A stretch of 64,000 nt of DNA, taken from Bacteroidales bacterium (GTDB lineage: Bacteria > Bacteroidota > Bacteroidia > Bacteroidales > JAGOPY01). A model generated the notes under the pieces. That model did not search any database and was not told where the DNA came from. It was given only the letters and a program-made list of their open reading frames with translations. Location: the NCBI GenBank assembly GCA_017991835.1, contig JAGOPY010000012.1, positions 1 through 64,000 on the forward strand, in the 5' to 3' direction. A program made the position numbers and the translations under genes. Below are positions 28,027 to 35,157 of the stretch, piece by piece (position 1 is the first letter of the stretch; each line of letters opens with the position of its first letter).

Positions 28027-28252
28027 TGTGATTTGGGATTTTGGGATTTGGAATTTGTTTGGAATTTGGTGCTTGGAATTTGGGATTTGTTTGGAATTTG
28101 GTGCTTGGAATTTGGGATTTGTTTGGATTTTGGTGCTTGGAATTTGGGATTTGTTTGGATTTTGGTGCTTGGAATTTGGGATTTGTTTGGATTTTGGTGC
28201 TTGGAATTTGGGATTTGTTTGGAATTTGGATTTTGGGATTTGGAATTTCGGT
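28027..28252. repeat. 32-bp tandem repeat built from octads
   Basis: The marker GGTGCTTGG recurs at 28068, 28100, 28132, 28164 and 28196, an exact 32-bp period. Each unit consists of four degenerate octads (GGAATTTG, GGATTTGT and similar). All frames stay open by chance, but the predicted peptides are only the repeat. The array ends at the -33 region of the tRNA promoter. Confidence 0.8.
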
Positions 28253-28269
28253 GAAATGAACTATCTTTG
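28239..28269 (+). promoter_or_regulatory. Full Bacteroidota promoter of tRNA-Cys
   Basis: TTTG (28239-28242), a 19-bp spacer and TATCTTTG (28262-28269), 13 bp before the tRNA. The -33 element is the last unit of the upstream repeat array. Confidence 0.75.
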
Positions 28270-28282
28270 TGCGCAACTCGCT

Positions 28283-28353
28283 GGTCTCGTGGCCGAGTGG
28301 CTAGGCAGAGGTCTGCAAAACCTCGTACAGCGGTTCGAGTCCGCTCGAGACCT
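28283..28353 (+). tRNA. tRNA-Cys (anticodon GCA)
   Basis: A 71-nt cloverleaf can be folded by eye. The acceptor stem GGTCTCG/CGAGACC is perfect. The anticodon stem GAGGT/ACCTC encloses loop CTGCAAA with GCA at 28315-28317. The T-stem AGCGG/CCGCT is perfect with loop TTCGAGT. The discriminator base is T and no CCA is encoded. Confidence 0.95.
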
Positions 28354-28368
28354 CAGAATCAAATCGAG

Positions 28369-28406
28369 AACCCTTGTTTGACAGATAGTTAGACAAGGGT
28401 TTATTT
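28369..28406 (+). terminator. Terminator after tRNA-Cys
   Basis: AACCCTTGT and ACAAGGGTT form a perfect 9-bp stem (28369-28377 with 28393-28401) followed by a T-rich stretch. Confidence 0.75.
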
Positions 28407-28419
28407 ATTCCTCCCCTTA

Positions 28420-28486
28420 GTCCCATCAGGGACGACAGTATGGTAGGGTAAAAGATGCGTCCATTCCGCAAGAGTGCCTAAGGCAC
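28420..28486. repeat. Pair of small palindromes
   Basis: GTCCC-ATCA-GGGAC (28420-28433) and GTGCC-TAA-GGCAC (28474-28486) are separated by 40 bp. No gene is visible here; this is the start of about 700 bp of non-coding repeat debris. Confidence 0.5.
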
Positions 28487-28568
28487 AGCACATGTTTGTA
28501 TCAAACCGATGACCTTTCCCCTTCCTGCCAAACCTGGAAAAGCTATTGATTCATGTATCTATAGGACG

Positions 28569-28606
28569 ATTCAGGGGGTCAATTTAAACCGGCGGAGAAA
28601 GGTTTG
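28569..28606. mobile_element. Possible insertion-sequence end remnant
   Basis: A GGGGTCAATTTAAACCGGCG-like stretch followed by GAGAAAGG resembles the terminal repeats seen at the ends of IS21-family elements. No transposase is present, so it would be a leftover end. The identification is from memory of the motif only. Confidence 0.25.
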
Positions 28607-28627
28607 CTTGTCCGGCGGATGCATCGC

Positions 28628-28860
28628 TTCAATAGAACACGGATAAACACGAATAAAACGGATCTTCACGAATCAGAAAGGTTGATTGAAGCTGAACCGG
28701 AACTTGGAGGGAATTTAAAATCATATTAAAACACATACGGCCATGGTATAAATTTCTCGCTGATTATCGGAATTTTAAGCGCAGACTACGCGGATGATAA
28801 TTCGTTGTTATCGAGTAATCTGCGAAAATCTGCTTTTTGTCAGCGTGAATATGCGTGTAA
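28628..28860. repeat. Degenerate CACGAATAAAACGG and AATCTGCG repeat debris, no gene seen
   Basis: 28628-28678 carries units of the AACACGAATAAAACGGAT family, also seen at 29340-29430 and 36112-36200. 28780-28855 has AATCTGCG/ATCTGC units. No reading frame looks like a protein. Confidence 0.45.
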
Positions 28861-28942
28861 CAAAAACAAAGCCCGCAATTGCACTGATCCTTAATTTATT
28901 GAAGGAAACGACATGGAGTCGACGTTCATGCAAAGCAGACTT

Positions 28943-29005
28943 AAAAGAAACGCCGCTTGATCGGCGGCGTCGGTCCAAAGATGCTATCTTTGGAGCTGTT
29001 CTTGT
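28943..29005 (-). ncRNA. Candidate small RNA with two hairpins and terminator
   Basis: A complete promoter on the minus strand (TTG, 19-bp spacer, TATCTTTG) points into this segment. The predicted transcript of about 60-65 nt has a perfect hairpin, TCCAAAGAT-AGC-ATCTTTGGA (28994-28974). A terminator hairpin follows: CGCCGC, 7-nt loop, GCGGCG, then TTTCTTTT. No start codon followed by a plausible peptide fits between promoter and terminator. It could instead be an attenuated leader, but no gene follows on this strand before the tRNA terminator. Confidence 0.6.
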
Positions 29006-29009
29006 TGTG

Positions 29010-29039
29010 CAAAGATAATCCAAATATTAGTTTTGTCAA
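29010..29039 (-). promoter_or_regulatory. Promoter of the candidate small RNA
   Basis: On the minus strand TTG (29039-29037), 19-bp spacer, TATCTTTG (29017-29010). This is one of the best promoter matches in the window. Confidence 0.65.
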
Positions 29040-29158
29040 TTAATCCGCAACCACTGGCCATATATTTATTTATAGAAGTAAATTAATAAACTGTCAACTA
29101 CCAGATTCATTAATCAGCATTAAAGGTATTTACTTGAAAGACCATCAACATGGAAATG

Positions 29159-29324
29159 AATATATTCCGAAGAAGCCGAATGGGAGGAATACTTCAACCA
29201 GGAGAAGCAGAAAGCGCTGGATCTCAAAGCTAAGATAGACGACACCGACAAGGAGATCGACCGGATGGTTTACGAGTTGTATGGGTTGACAGAAGAGGAG
29301 ATCCGGATTGTGGAGGGATCGTAG
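29159..29324 (+). pseudogene. 3' remnant of a type II restriction-modification methylase
   Basis: An open stretch preceded by a stop encodes YSEEAEWEEYFNQEKQKA... then EIDRMVYELYGLTEEEIRIV and a stop. This is the characteristic C-terminal tail of Eco57I/TaqI-type N6-adenine methylase-restriction proteins. No catalytic part is left. Two further copies of the tail follow at 29431 and 30282. Confidence 0.6.
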
Positions 29325-29339
29325 CCTCCCGGTTCATTC

Positions 29340-29430
29340 AAATTCCTTCGCGACCATTCGTTTAAATTCGTATCATTCGTGTTCCATCAACAGAACGCGA
29401 ATTGACACGGATGCAAAGGATTTTCACGAG
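29340..29430. repeat. ATTCGTGT-family imperfect inverted repeat
   Basis: TTCGCGACCATTCGTTTAAA... TTCGTGTTC is followed by AACGCGAATTGACACGG ... TTCACGAG. It is an imperfect inverted pair of the same family as 36112-36200. Confidence 0.5.
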
Positions 29431-29478
29431 TCTTATAGGCTTACGGAGGAGGAAATCCGGATCGCGGAGAATTCCTGA
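29431..29478 (+). pseudogene. Second methylase tail remnant
   Basis: Encodes SYRLTEEEIRIAENS and a stop, matching the end of the 29159-29324 remnant. It is only about 15 codons long and fused at its left edge to repeat sequence. Confidence 0.45.
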
Positions 29479-29543
29479 AAACATATGCACACACATCATT
29501 TATTTTTAATCATTCTAAATTTCCTTAATTTAATGTTAAATAC

Positions 29544-29575
29544 TTGCTTCTAAGTGAGTTTTAGATTTATTTTTG
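29544..29575 (+). promoter_or_regulatory. Promoter of the NYN gene
   Basis: TTG (29544-29546), 21-bp spacer, TATTTTTG (29568-29575). Confidence 0.6.
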
Positions 29576-29579
29576 CACT

Positions 29580-29648
29580 CATAACTCCGCTTATAGTATT
29601 TTTTTACTATAAGTTCCCCTTGGGATACGTTCCAAGGGTTTTTATTTT
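29580..29648 (+). ncRNA. Structured leader / terminator-like RNA abutting the NYN start codon
   Basis: Two hairpins fill the leader. CTTATAGTA/TACTATAAG is at 29590-29613 with a T6 loop. CCCTTGG/CCAAGGG is at 29617-29638 with an 8-nt loop, followed immediately by TTTTTATTTT and then the ATG at 29649. The second hairpin plus T-tract is a textbook intrinsic terminator, so most transcripts could end as a 65-70 nt RNA, with the mRNA made only by read-through. Alternatively the hairpins are cleavage or binding sites for the encoded ribonuclease. Confidence 0.55.
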
Positions 29649-30281
29649 ATGAAGACGACATTCCTAATAGACGGCTTTAATCTTTATCATTCGATTATTG
29701 ATTTGGAACGGCGATTCGGGTCCAAAACAAAATGGTTAAATATTCATTCACTTCTAAAATCCTATTTACCAAATATTTCAAGAGAATCAACCCTGAATTC
29801 TATTTATTATTTTACTGCAATAAGGTTTCATTTACAGAATAGTGATCCCGAAACGATCAACAGGCATAAAAACTATATTGAAGTACTGGAATCATTAGGG
29901 ATTCAAATTGAATATGGTAAGTTTAAACGAAAAACAGTCCGGTGTAAAGTTTGTAATAATGATTTTACGAAATACGAAGAAAAAGAAACTGACATCGCCA
30001 TCATTAATAAATTATGGGAATTAGTCATTGATAATCAAAATGATGCTTTCGTTATAGTTACTGGAGACACAGATATTATCCCCGGTCTGAAAACGATTAA
30101 GCGAAAATTTCCCGGCATTAAACTGTTTATGCTATTCCCTTTTGATAGAAAAAATGATGAGCTAATCAGCCTGGTAGATGGTCATTTTAAAATTAGCCGG
30201 GAAAAGTATCTCTCTCATCAACTTCCTGATCCTTTTATTTTAACGGATGGAAGACGGCTTTTAAAACCAGAAAACTGGTAA
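29649..30281 (+). CDS. NYN domain (PIN-like) ribonuclease
   Basis: 210 residues. The NYN (LabA/DUF88) acidic site is clear: Asp8 in FLIDGFNLYHS, Asp115 in KETDIAI, and Asp140 and Asp142 in VTGDTDIIPGL. A CKVC pair at residues 99-102 sits in a mid-domain insertion and could be half of a zinc site. NYN proteins are metal-dependent ribonucleases. The gene is clearly more AT-rich than its neighbours. It lies between degenerate methylase tails, and its stop directly abuts the third tail, all signs of lateral acquisition. A terminator-like leader precedes the ATG. Confidence 0.85.
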   Translation: MKTTFLIDGFNLYHSIIDLERRFGSKTKWLNIHSLLKSYLPNISRESTLNSIYYFTAIRFHLQNSDPETINRHKNYIEVLESLGIQIEYGKFKRKTVRCKVCNNDFTKYEEKETDIAIINKLWELVIDNQNDAFVIVTGDTDIIPGLKTIKRKFPGIKLFMLFPFDRKNDELISLVDGHFKISREKYLSHQLPDPFILTDGRRLLKPENW

Positions 30282-30370
30282 ACCTTGACGCCACTAACAA
30301 AGAGATCGACCGGATGGTTTATGAGTTGTATGGGTTGACGGAGGAGGATATCCGGATCGTTGAAGGATAA
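30282..30370 (+). pseudogene. Third methylase tail remnant
   Basis: Encodes LDATNKEIDRMVYELYGL then TEEDIRIVEG and a stop, beginning directly after the NYN stop. Over about 69 bp it differs from the first remnant at only about eight bases, mostly third codon positions, so it is a diverged homologue rather than a recent duplication. Confidence 0.55.
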
Positions 30371-30474
30371 TAAGCCATTTTCAAACAAAGCGGGTCCTTT
30401 GTGGCCCTTCGCGAATCCAATTTTTAACCGATCGAAAAAAGGGGAGCTTTCTATGCCCGTTTTACTTAAATCCC

Positions 30475-30482
30475 TAAATTTG
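30475..30482 (+). promoter_or_regulatory. Promoter -7 box of the outer-membrane protein gene
   Basis: Reads TAAATTTG, 24 bp before the ATG at 30507. Confidence 0.5.
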
Positions 30483-30506
30483 TTGTAACCGCTTTATCTT
30501 TTCATC

Positions 30507-31100
30507 ATGAAGAAATCAATCGCTGTTGTTCTTCTGTTCTTCCCTTTGTTCATGCAAGGCCAGGACGGGAAAGCAGGGCTTTTTTCGGTGGCCGTTTTCA
30601 ATAACGCCACCCTCCTGCCGCCGGCCTCGATCTCCGCCACGTTCAACCAGCCCATCCACTTCGGGGTTACCCTGTCGGATGAGTTTGGCTGGAAACAGGC
30701 CGGCCGCCACAAATGGTTCCAGAATGCGGGTATCAGCTATTTCTATCACCGCTACGTCTACCAGGCCATCATGCTGAATACCCAGGGTGGCTACCGGTGG
30801 ATGGTCAAGGGGTTCTCGATGGAAGGATACCTGCAGGCCGGATATATGCATGCTTTCTACCTCACCGACCGGTCGGCAATGCAGGATGACGGCACCTACA
30901 GCTCCGGCATGGGGTTCGGCAAACCGCAATTCATCGCCGGCGCCGGTATCGGGCTGGGGTATGATTTTGGTAAGGATGAACAGGTCAGAAGGATCTTCGT
31001 GAACTACGACTTCCGCCTCCAGATGCCGTTCGTGTCGGGCTACGTGCCCATGCTGCCGAATGGGTCGCTCGGACTGGGCTTCCAGTTCAATATCAATTAA
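30507..31100 (+). CDS. Predicted outer-membrane beta-barrel protein
   Basis: 197 residues with a signal peptide (MKKSIAVVLLFFPLFMQGQ). Alternating aromatic/polar strands follow (ISYFYHRYVYQAIML, MEGYLQAGYMHAFYL, FVNYDFRLQMPF) with glycine-rich turns, and the C-terminus ends LGLGFQFNIN, a typical barrel end. No specific family is recognised. The next gene, a serine hydrolase, starts 35 bp downstream on the same strand, and the pair may be an operon. Confidence 0.65.
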   Translation: MKKSIAVVLLFFPLFMQGQDGKAGLFSVAVFNNATLLPPASISATFNQPIHFGVTLSDEFGWKQAGRHKWFQNAGISYFYHRYVYQAIMLNTQGGYRWMVKGFSMEGYLQAGYMHAFYLTDRSAMQDDGTYSSGMGFGKPQFIAGAGIGLGYDFGKDEQVRRIFVNYDFRLQMPFVSGYVPMLPNGSLGLGFQFNIN

Positions 31101-31135
31101 ATGTTGCCTTTTACAACTGAAAATCGGGTAATGCT

Positions 31136-32344
31136 ATGAAAACCGCCTTCAAATGGATCATCCCCCTGATCATAACGCTGGCTGTGCCGGCATCGTGCAA
31201 AAAAGATGAGATCGGAAGGCCTGCCGTTTTGAACTGCCCGCTGGAAGAGGACCCGGTTTACCGCGAAAATCCCAAAAGCGGCCGGTTCCAGGCCCTCATC
31301 GAAGAATACGTCCAAAAGGGGCTCCCGGGCATTGTTTTGCTGGTGAAAGACGATAATGGATTCTATATCGGCGCCGCCGGCATGGCCGATATCGAAAACG
31401 GCATAAAGATGCAGCCCTGCCATGTCTCCAAAATAGCCAGCATCACCAAGATGGAACTGGGCGTCGCTATCCTGAGGTTGCAGGAAAAAGGGATCCTTTC
31501 CCTCGATGACCCGATCAGTAAATACATCGATAAGGATAAACTCGATAAGATTGCTAACGGCAATGAACCCATTACCGTCAGGAACCTGATGAACCATACC
31601 AGCGGAATCTACGAAGTGATCGAAGATGCCGGCTTTTACCTTCAGATCCTGAACGATCCGGCCCGGCACTGGACCGCCGAAGGCCTGCTGAAATACGTTT
31701 ACAACAAAGAGGCGATGTTTGCTTTTGATCCGGAGGATACGGCGGGCTATTGCAACACCAATTTCACCCTGCTGAGCATGATCATCGAAGCCGCTACAGG
31801 TAAACCGCATTCCCGGGTGCTGCATGAGGAGGTGATCGACCTGCTCGGGCTGAGCGACACCTATTATTTCTGGCACGATCCCCTGCCGGACGACCGGGTG
31901 GCCCAGGGATACTATGATCTTTACAACAACGGCTCGATCATGAACCTGTCGACCTGGAACACCGGCAGTGGCAACGGTTACGGCGGGGTTTACAGCACGG
32001 TCTGGGACATGTACCTTTTCGCAGAAGCTCTCTTCGTCGAAAAGTCGCTGCTGACACAGGCTTCGCTCGACCAGATGCTGGTGTTCCATCCTGTGGTGGA
32101 ATCGCGTAAGCTTTTGGGAGTGGCCTGCTTCAAGGATTTTATCGACATCGGCGACCCGGAGAAGGATTATTCCATCGGCCACCGGGGCCGCGATCTGTGC
32201 TACAGCGCCGACCTCGATTTCTTCCCGGAACACAATGCCATTATGACCATGATCGTCAACTACGGAACGGACGGCGACAGCCCTCTCCGCCCGGTTTTCC
32301 TGGAGATGCGCGATAAAGTGGCTGAATTGATCATCGAAGATTAA
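31136..32344 (+). CDS. Serine hydrolase, class C beta-lactamase family, lipoprotein
   Basis: 402 residues. The signal sequence ends in a lipobox (AVPASC, about residue 22), so it should be lipid-anchored. The beta-lactamase/DD-peptidase motifs are present: SITK (SxxK) in KIASITKMEL, YCN (YxN) in AGYCNTNFTLL and a late HRG (HxG) in IGHRGRDLCY. Members act as peptidases or esterases on peptidoglycan-like or other substrates; the substrate is not predictable. The acyl-CoA synthetase gene starts 12 bp downstream. Confidence 0.85.
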   Translation: MKTAFKWIIPLIITLAVPASCKKDEIGRPAVLNCPLEEDPVYRENPKSGRFQALIEEYVQKGLPGIVLLVKDDNGFYIGAAGMADIENGIKMQPCHVSKIASITKMELGVAILRLQEKGILSLDDPISKYIDKDKLDKIANGNEPITVRNLMNHTSGIYEVIEDAGFYLQILNDPARHWTAEGLLKYVYNKEAMFAFDPEDTAGYCNTNFTLLSMIIEAATGKPHSRVLHEEVIDLLGLSDTYYFWHDPLPDDRVAQGYYDLYNNGSIMNLSTWNTGSGNGYGGVYSTVWDMYLFAEALFVEKSLLTQASLDQMLVFHPVVESRKLLGVACFKDFIDIGDPEKDYSIGHRGRDLCYSADLDFFPEHNAIMTMIVNYGTDGDSPLRPVFLEMRDKVAELIIED

Positions 32345-32356
32345 AACGCCTGTCCT

Positions 32357-34279
32357 ATGAAAACACTGACCCTTCTTTTTGAGGAAAGTCTCCGGAAGTA
32401 TGCGGACAATCCCTACATCCATGAAAAAAAATCGACTCTTTATGAGTCTTTTACCTTCAGGGAGATCGGGGAAGAGGTTTTTAAATTTGCGGCCGGATTG
32501 CTGTGCCTGGGCTTAAAAAAAGGCGACAGGGTGGCTTTGATCTCCGAATCGCGCGCCGACTGGGTGATCAGTGAACTCGCTGTGCTGCACGCCGGCGGCG
32601 TGAGCGTCCCGCTCTCTGTTCTGATCAAGGAGGAAGCCGACCTGAAATTCAGGCTGGAGCACTCGGGGACCCGGTTTGTGATCACTTCGGGCAACCAGGC
32701 CGGGAAGATCATCGCTGCCGCTAAAGATCTCTCATCGGTCGAAAAGATCATCTTCCTCGATCCTGTTGAAAACAAAGGGGTAGCCGGGATATATGCCGGG
32801 GATCTGAAGCAAACGGGGGAAGAATACCTGCAGGAACACAAAGACCGGTTAATGGAGGTCATCCATTCGATCGGGCCGGATGATCATGCCAGCATCAGCT
32901 ATACCTCCGGGACCACGGCCGATCCGAAAGGGATCATCCTCACGCACCGCAATTACACGGCGAACATCGAACAGACGCTGACGCTGCTGGATGTCCCGGA
33001 ATGGTGGACCACCCTGCTGATCCTGCCGTGGGACCATTCTTTTGCGCATACGGTAGGGATCTACATTATGATGGCCACAGGATCGAGCTTTGCAGCCGTG
33101 CAACCTGGCAGGTCGTACCTCGACAGCCTGAAGAATATCCCAGGGAACATCCGCGAGATCAGGCCGGTATTTTTACTGAGTGCGCCGGCCCTGGTCAAGA
33201 ATATCCGCAAAGGGATCGAAAAAGGGATCAGGGACAAGGGAAAAATGACCGAAAAACTGTTCAACCACGCACTGCGGATTGCTTATAAATATAACGGAAC
33301 CGGATGGGACCGCGGGAAAGGGATGAGAATCTTGCTCAAGCCGTTGTACAAATTATACGATTTAATACTGTTCAGAAAGATCAGGGCTAATTTTGGCGGC
33401 AGGCTGAAATTCTTTTTCGGCGGAGCCGCGCTGCTCGACATAGAGATCCAGAAGTTCTTCTATGCAATAGGGATTCCCGTTTACCAGGGCTATGGCCTGT
33501 CGGAAGCCTCTCCCGTCATCTCCGGGAACATGGCAGACCGGCACAAGCTCGGCTCTTCGGGCCGGGTCGTCGGGCATCTTGAACTGAAGATCTGCGATGA
33601 AGAGGGCAGAGAACTGCCGGCTAAGGAGAAAGGAGAGATTGTCATCCGGGGGGAGAACGTCATGAAGGGCTACTGGAAGAATGAAAAAGCGACACGGGAG
33701 GCGCTCCGCGACGGCTGGCTCCACACGGGGGATATGGGTTACCTGGATGAAGACGGCTTTCTTTTTGTCCTGGGCCGGTTCAAGAGCCTGCTCATTTCCG
33801 ACGACGGGGAGAAATACAGCCCGGAAGGCATAGAAGAGACGATCACCGACCGATCGCAGCTGATCGACCAGTTGATGCTGCACAACAACCAGGACAAATA
33901 CACCTCCGCACTCCTGGTCCCGAATAAAGAAGCCCTGATGCGGTGGCTGAAGGAGAGGAATTTAGCACCCGCCCATCCTGAAGGGTTGGAAACCCTTCTG
34001 ATGGAAATCGAGTCGGAAATCAACCGGTACAAGCCGGGCGGCCCCTTTGCCGATCTATTCCCTGCCCGGTGGCTGCCGGCCGCAATCGCTATCATTGACG
34101 AACCCTTTACGATCGACAATGCTTTGCTCAACAGTACGGGAAAAGTCGTCAGGGCGAGAGTAACTGAATATCACCGGGATAAATTTGACTTTTTATACAC
34201 CCCCGAAGGGAAGAATATCGTCAATGCTAGAAATATTGAGGCGCTGAAGAAGATGCTTAATCCATTAGATAAAATTTAA
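32357..34279 (+). CDS. AMP-dependent acyl-CoA synthetase (long-chain fatty acid CoA ligase family)
   Basis: 640 residues. ANL-superfamily motifs in order: the P-loop SYTSGTTADPKG (about 178), GYGLSEASPV (about 380), LHTGDMGYLDEDGFLFVLGR (about 455) and a C-terminal GKVVRAR lysine. It activates a carboxylic acid to acyl-AMP and then acyl-CoA. Interrupting stretches (about 270-345) resemble long-chain synthetases. It lies between the serine hydrolase (12 bp) and the ADP-ribosylglycohydrolase (5 bp) genes, so a co-transcribed trio is likely. Confidence 0.88.
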   Translation: MKTLTLLFEESLRKYADNPYIHEKKSTLYESFTFREIGEEVFKFAAGLLCLGLKKGDRVALISESRADWVISELAVLHAGGVSVPLSVLIKEEADLKFRLEHSGTRFVITSGNQAGKIIAAAKDLSSVEKIIFLDPVENKGVAGIYAGDLKQTGEEYLQEHKDRLMEVIHSIGPDDHASISYTSGTTADPKGIILTHRNYTANIEQTLTLLDVPEWWTTLLILPWDHSFAHTVGIYIMMATGSSFAAVQPGRSYLDSLKNIPGNIREIRPVFLLSAPALVKNIRKGIEKGIRDKGKMTEKLFNHALRIAYKYNGTGWDRGKGMRILLKPLYKLYDLILFRKIRANFGGRLKFFFGGAALLDIEIQKFFYAIGIPVYQGYGLSEASPVISGNMADRHKLGSSGRVVGHLELKICDEEGRELPAKEKGEIVIRGENVMKGYWKNEKATREALRDGWLHTGDMGYLDEDGFLFVLGRFKSLLISDDGEKYSPEGIEETITDRSQLIDQLMLHNNQDKYTSALLVPNKEALMRWLKERNLAPAHPEGLETLLMEIESEINRYKPGGPFADLFPARWLPAAIAIIDEPFTIDNALLNSTGKVVRARVTEYHRDKFDFLYTPEGKNIVNARNIEALKKMLNPLDKI

Positions 34280-34284
34280 AAGAA

Positions 34285-35079
34285 ATGAAACTCTCCTCCT
34301 CTCCCCGCCTTATCCTGGGCGCTGTTACCGGCGATATCATCGGGTCGGTCTTTGAATGGAACAACGTGAAAACCACCGATTTTCAGTTATTCAATCCCCG
34401 GACAGATTTTACCGACGACAGCGTCCTCACCATTGCCACAATGGACAGCATCCTCTCCGGTATGGATTATGCTGCGGCCTACCAATCTTACGGACGGAAT
34501 TACCCGGGACGTGGTTATGGCGGTTATTTCAGCTCCTGGATCCATGTTCCGGATCCCAGGCCTTACAACAGCTTCGGCAATGGCTCGGCAATGCGGGTGA
34601 GCCCCGTTGGCTGGGCGTATGACAATTTGGATGAGGTCCTGTACCAGGCTAAAAGAAGCGCGGAGGTTACCCATAACCACCCGGAGGGGATCAAAGGGGC
34701 GCAGGCTACTGCCGTTGCCGTGTTCATGGCGCGAAAGGGTTCCGGTAAAGGGGATATTAAAAAGTATGTCCAGGATACGTTTGGTTATGACCTGGAAAGA
34801 AGAATTGATGACATCCGGCCCGGTTACCGGTTCAACGAAACATGCCAGGGAACTGTGCCCGAAGCGATCATCGCCTTTCTCGAAAGCAACGACTACGAAG
34901 ACGCCATCCGGTTGGCCATTTCCCTCGGCGGCGACAGCGATACGCTGGCGTGTATCACCGGCGGCATCGCCGAAGCTTTCTACAAGGAAATACCAGGCTG
35001 GATCGTAAAAAAGGTCTTGCAAATCCTGCCGGACGAGCTGATGGCAGTCATTGAAAATTTCTCGAAGAAATTCTCCTGA
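34285..35079 (+). CDS. ADP-ribosylglycohydrolase family protein
   Basis: 264 residues with the DraG/ARH fold motifs: GAVTGDIIGSVFEW at the N-terminus, DFTDDSVLTIATMDSI for metal binding, and GGDSDTLACITGGIAEAFY carrying the last metal ligands. It removes ADP-ribose from arginine or other acceptors, or cleaves related molecules. It follows the acyl-CoA synthetase gene by 5 bp. No ADP-ribosyltransferase is visible nearby, so the substrate is open. Confidence 0.9.
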   Translation: MKLSSSPRLILGAVTGDIIGSVFEWNNVKTTDFQLFNPRTDFTDDSVLTIATMDSILSGMDYAAAYQSYGRNYPGRGYGGYFSSWIHVPDPRPYNSFGNGSAMRVSPVGWAYDNLDEVLYQAKRSAEVTHNHPEGIKGAQATAVAVFMARKGSGKGDIKKYVQDTFGYDLERRIDDIRPGYRFNETCQGTVPEAIIAFLESNDYEDAIRLAISLGGDSDTLACITGGIAEAFYKEIPGWIVKKVLQILPDELMAVIENFSKKFS

Positions 35080-35127
35080 AACCTTACAGCCGGGCCGTAT
35101 TGCCTTTCATTGCTACCTCAGCCAGTT

Positions 35128-35157
35128 CAACTTTGCACTTTGAACTTTGAACTCGTT
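35128..35157. repeat. Heptad array (AACTTTG) in a convergent gap
   Basis: Four 7-bp units (CACTTTG, AACTTTG type) end at the stop codon of the minus-strand peptidase gene. Confidence 0.55.

Noticed and set aside
28027..28252. Possible CRISPR array
   Set aside because: The 32-bp units are contiguous with no variable spacers, and no cas genes are nearby; it is a plain tandem repeat.
28015..28276. Small protein genes in the 32-bp repeat (open in several frames on both strands)
   Set aside because: Frames are open only because the unit lacks stops; the peptides are pure repeat and overlap the tRNA promoter.
28808..29023. Minus-strand small protein starting at 29023
   Set aside because: Its first codons are the promoter -7 box and its middle is the terminator hairpin, so the segment is better explained as a small RNA.
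31097..32422. Long minus-strand reading frame (441 codons)
   Set aside because: It is antisense to the serine hydrolase, which has signal, lipobox and SxxK/YxN/HxG motifs; the antisense peptide has no recognisable domain.
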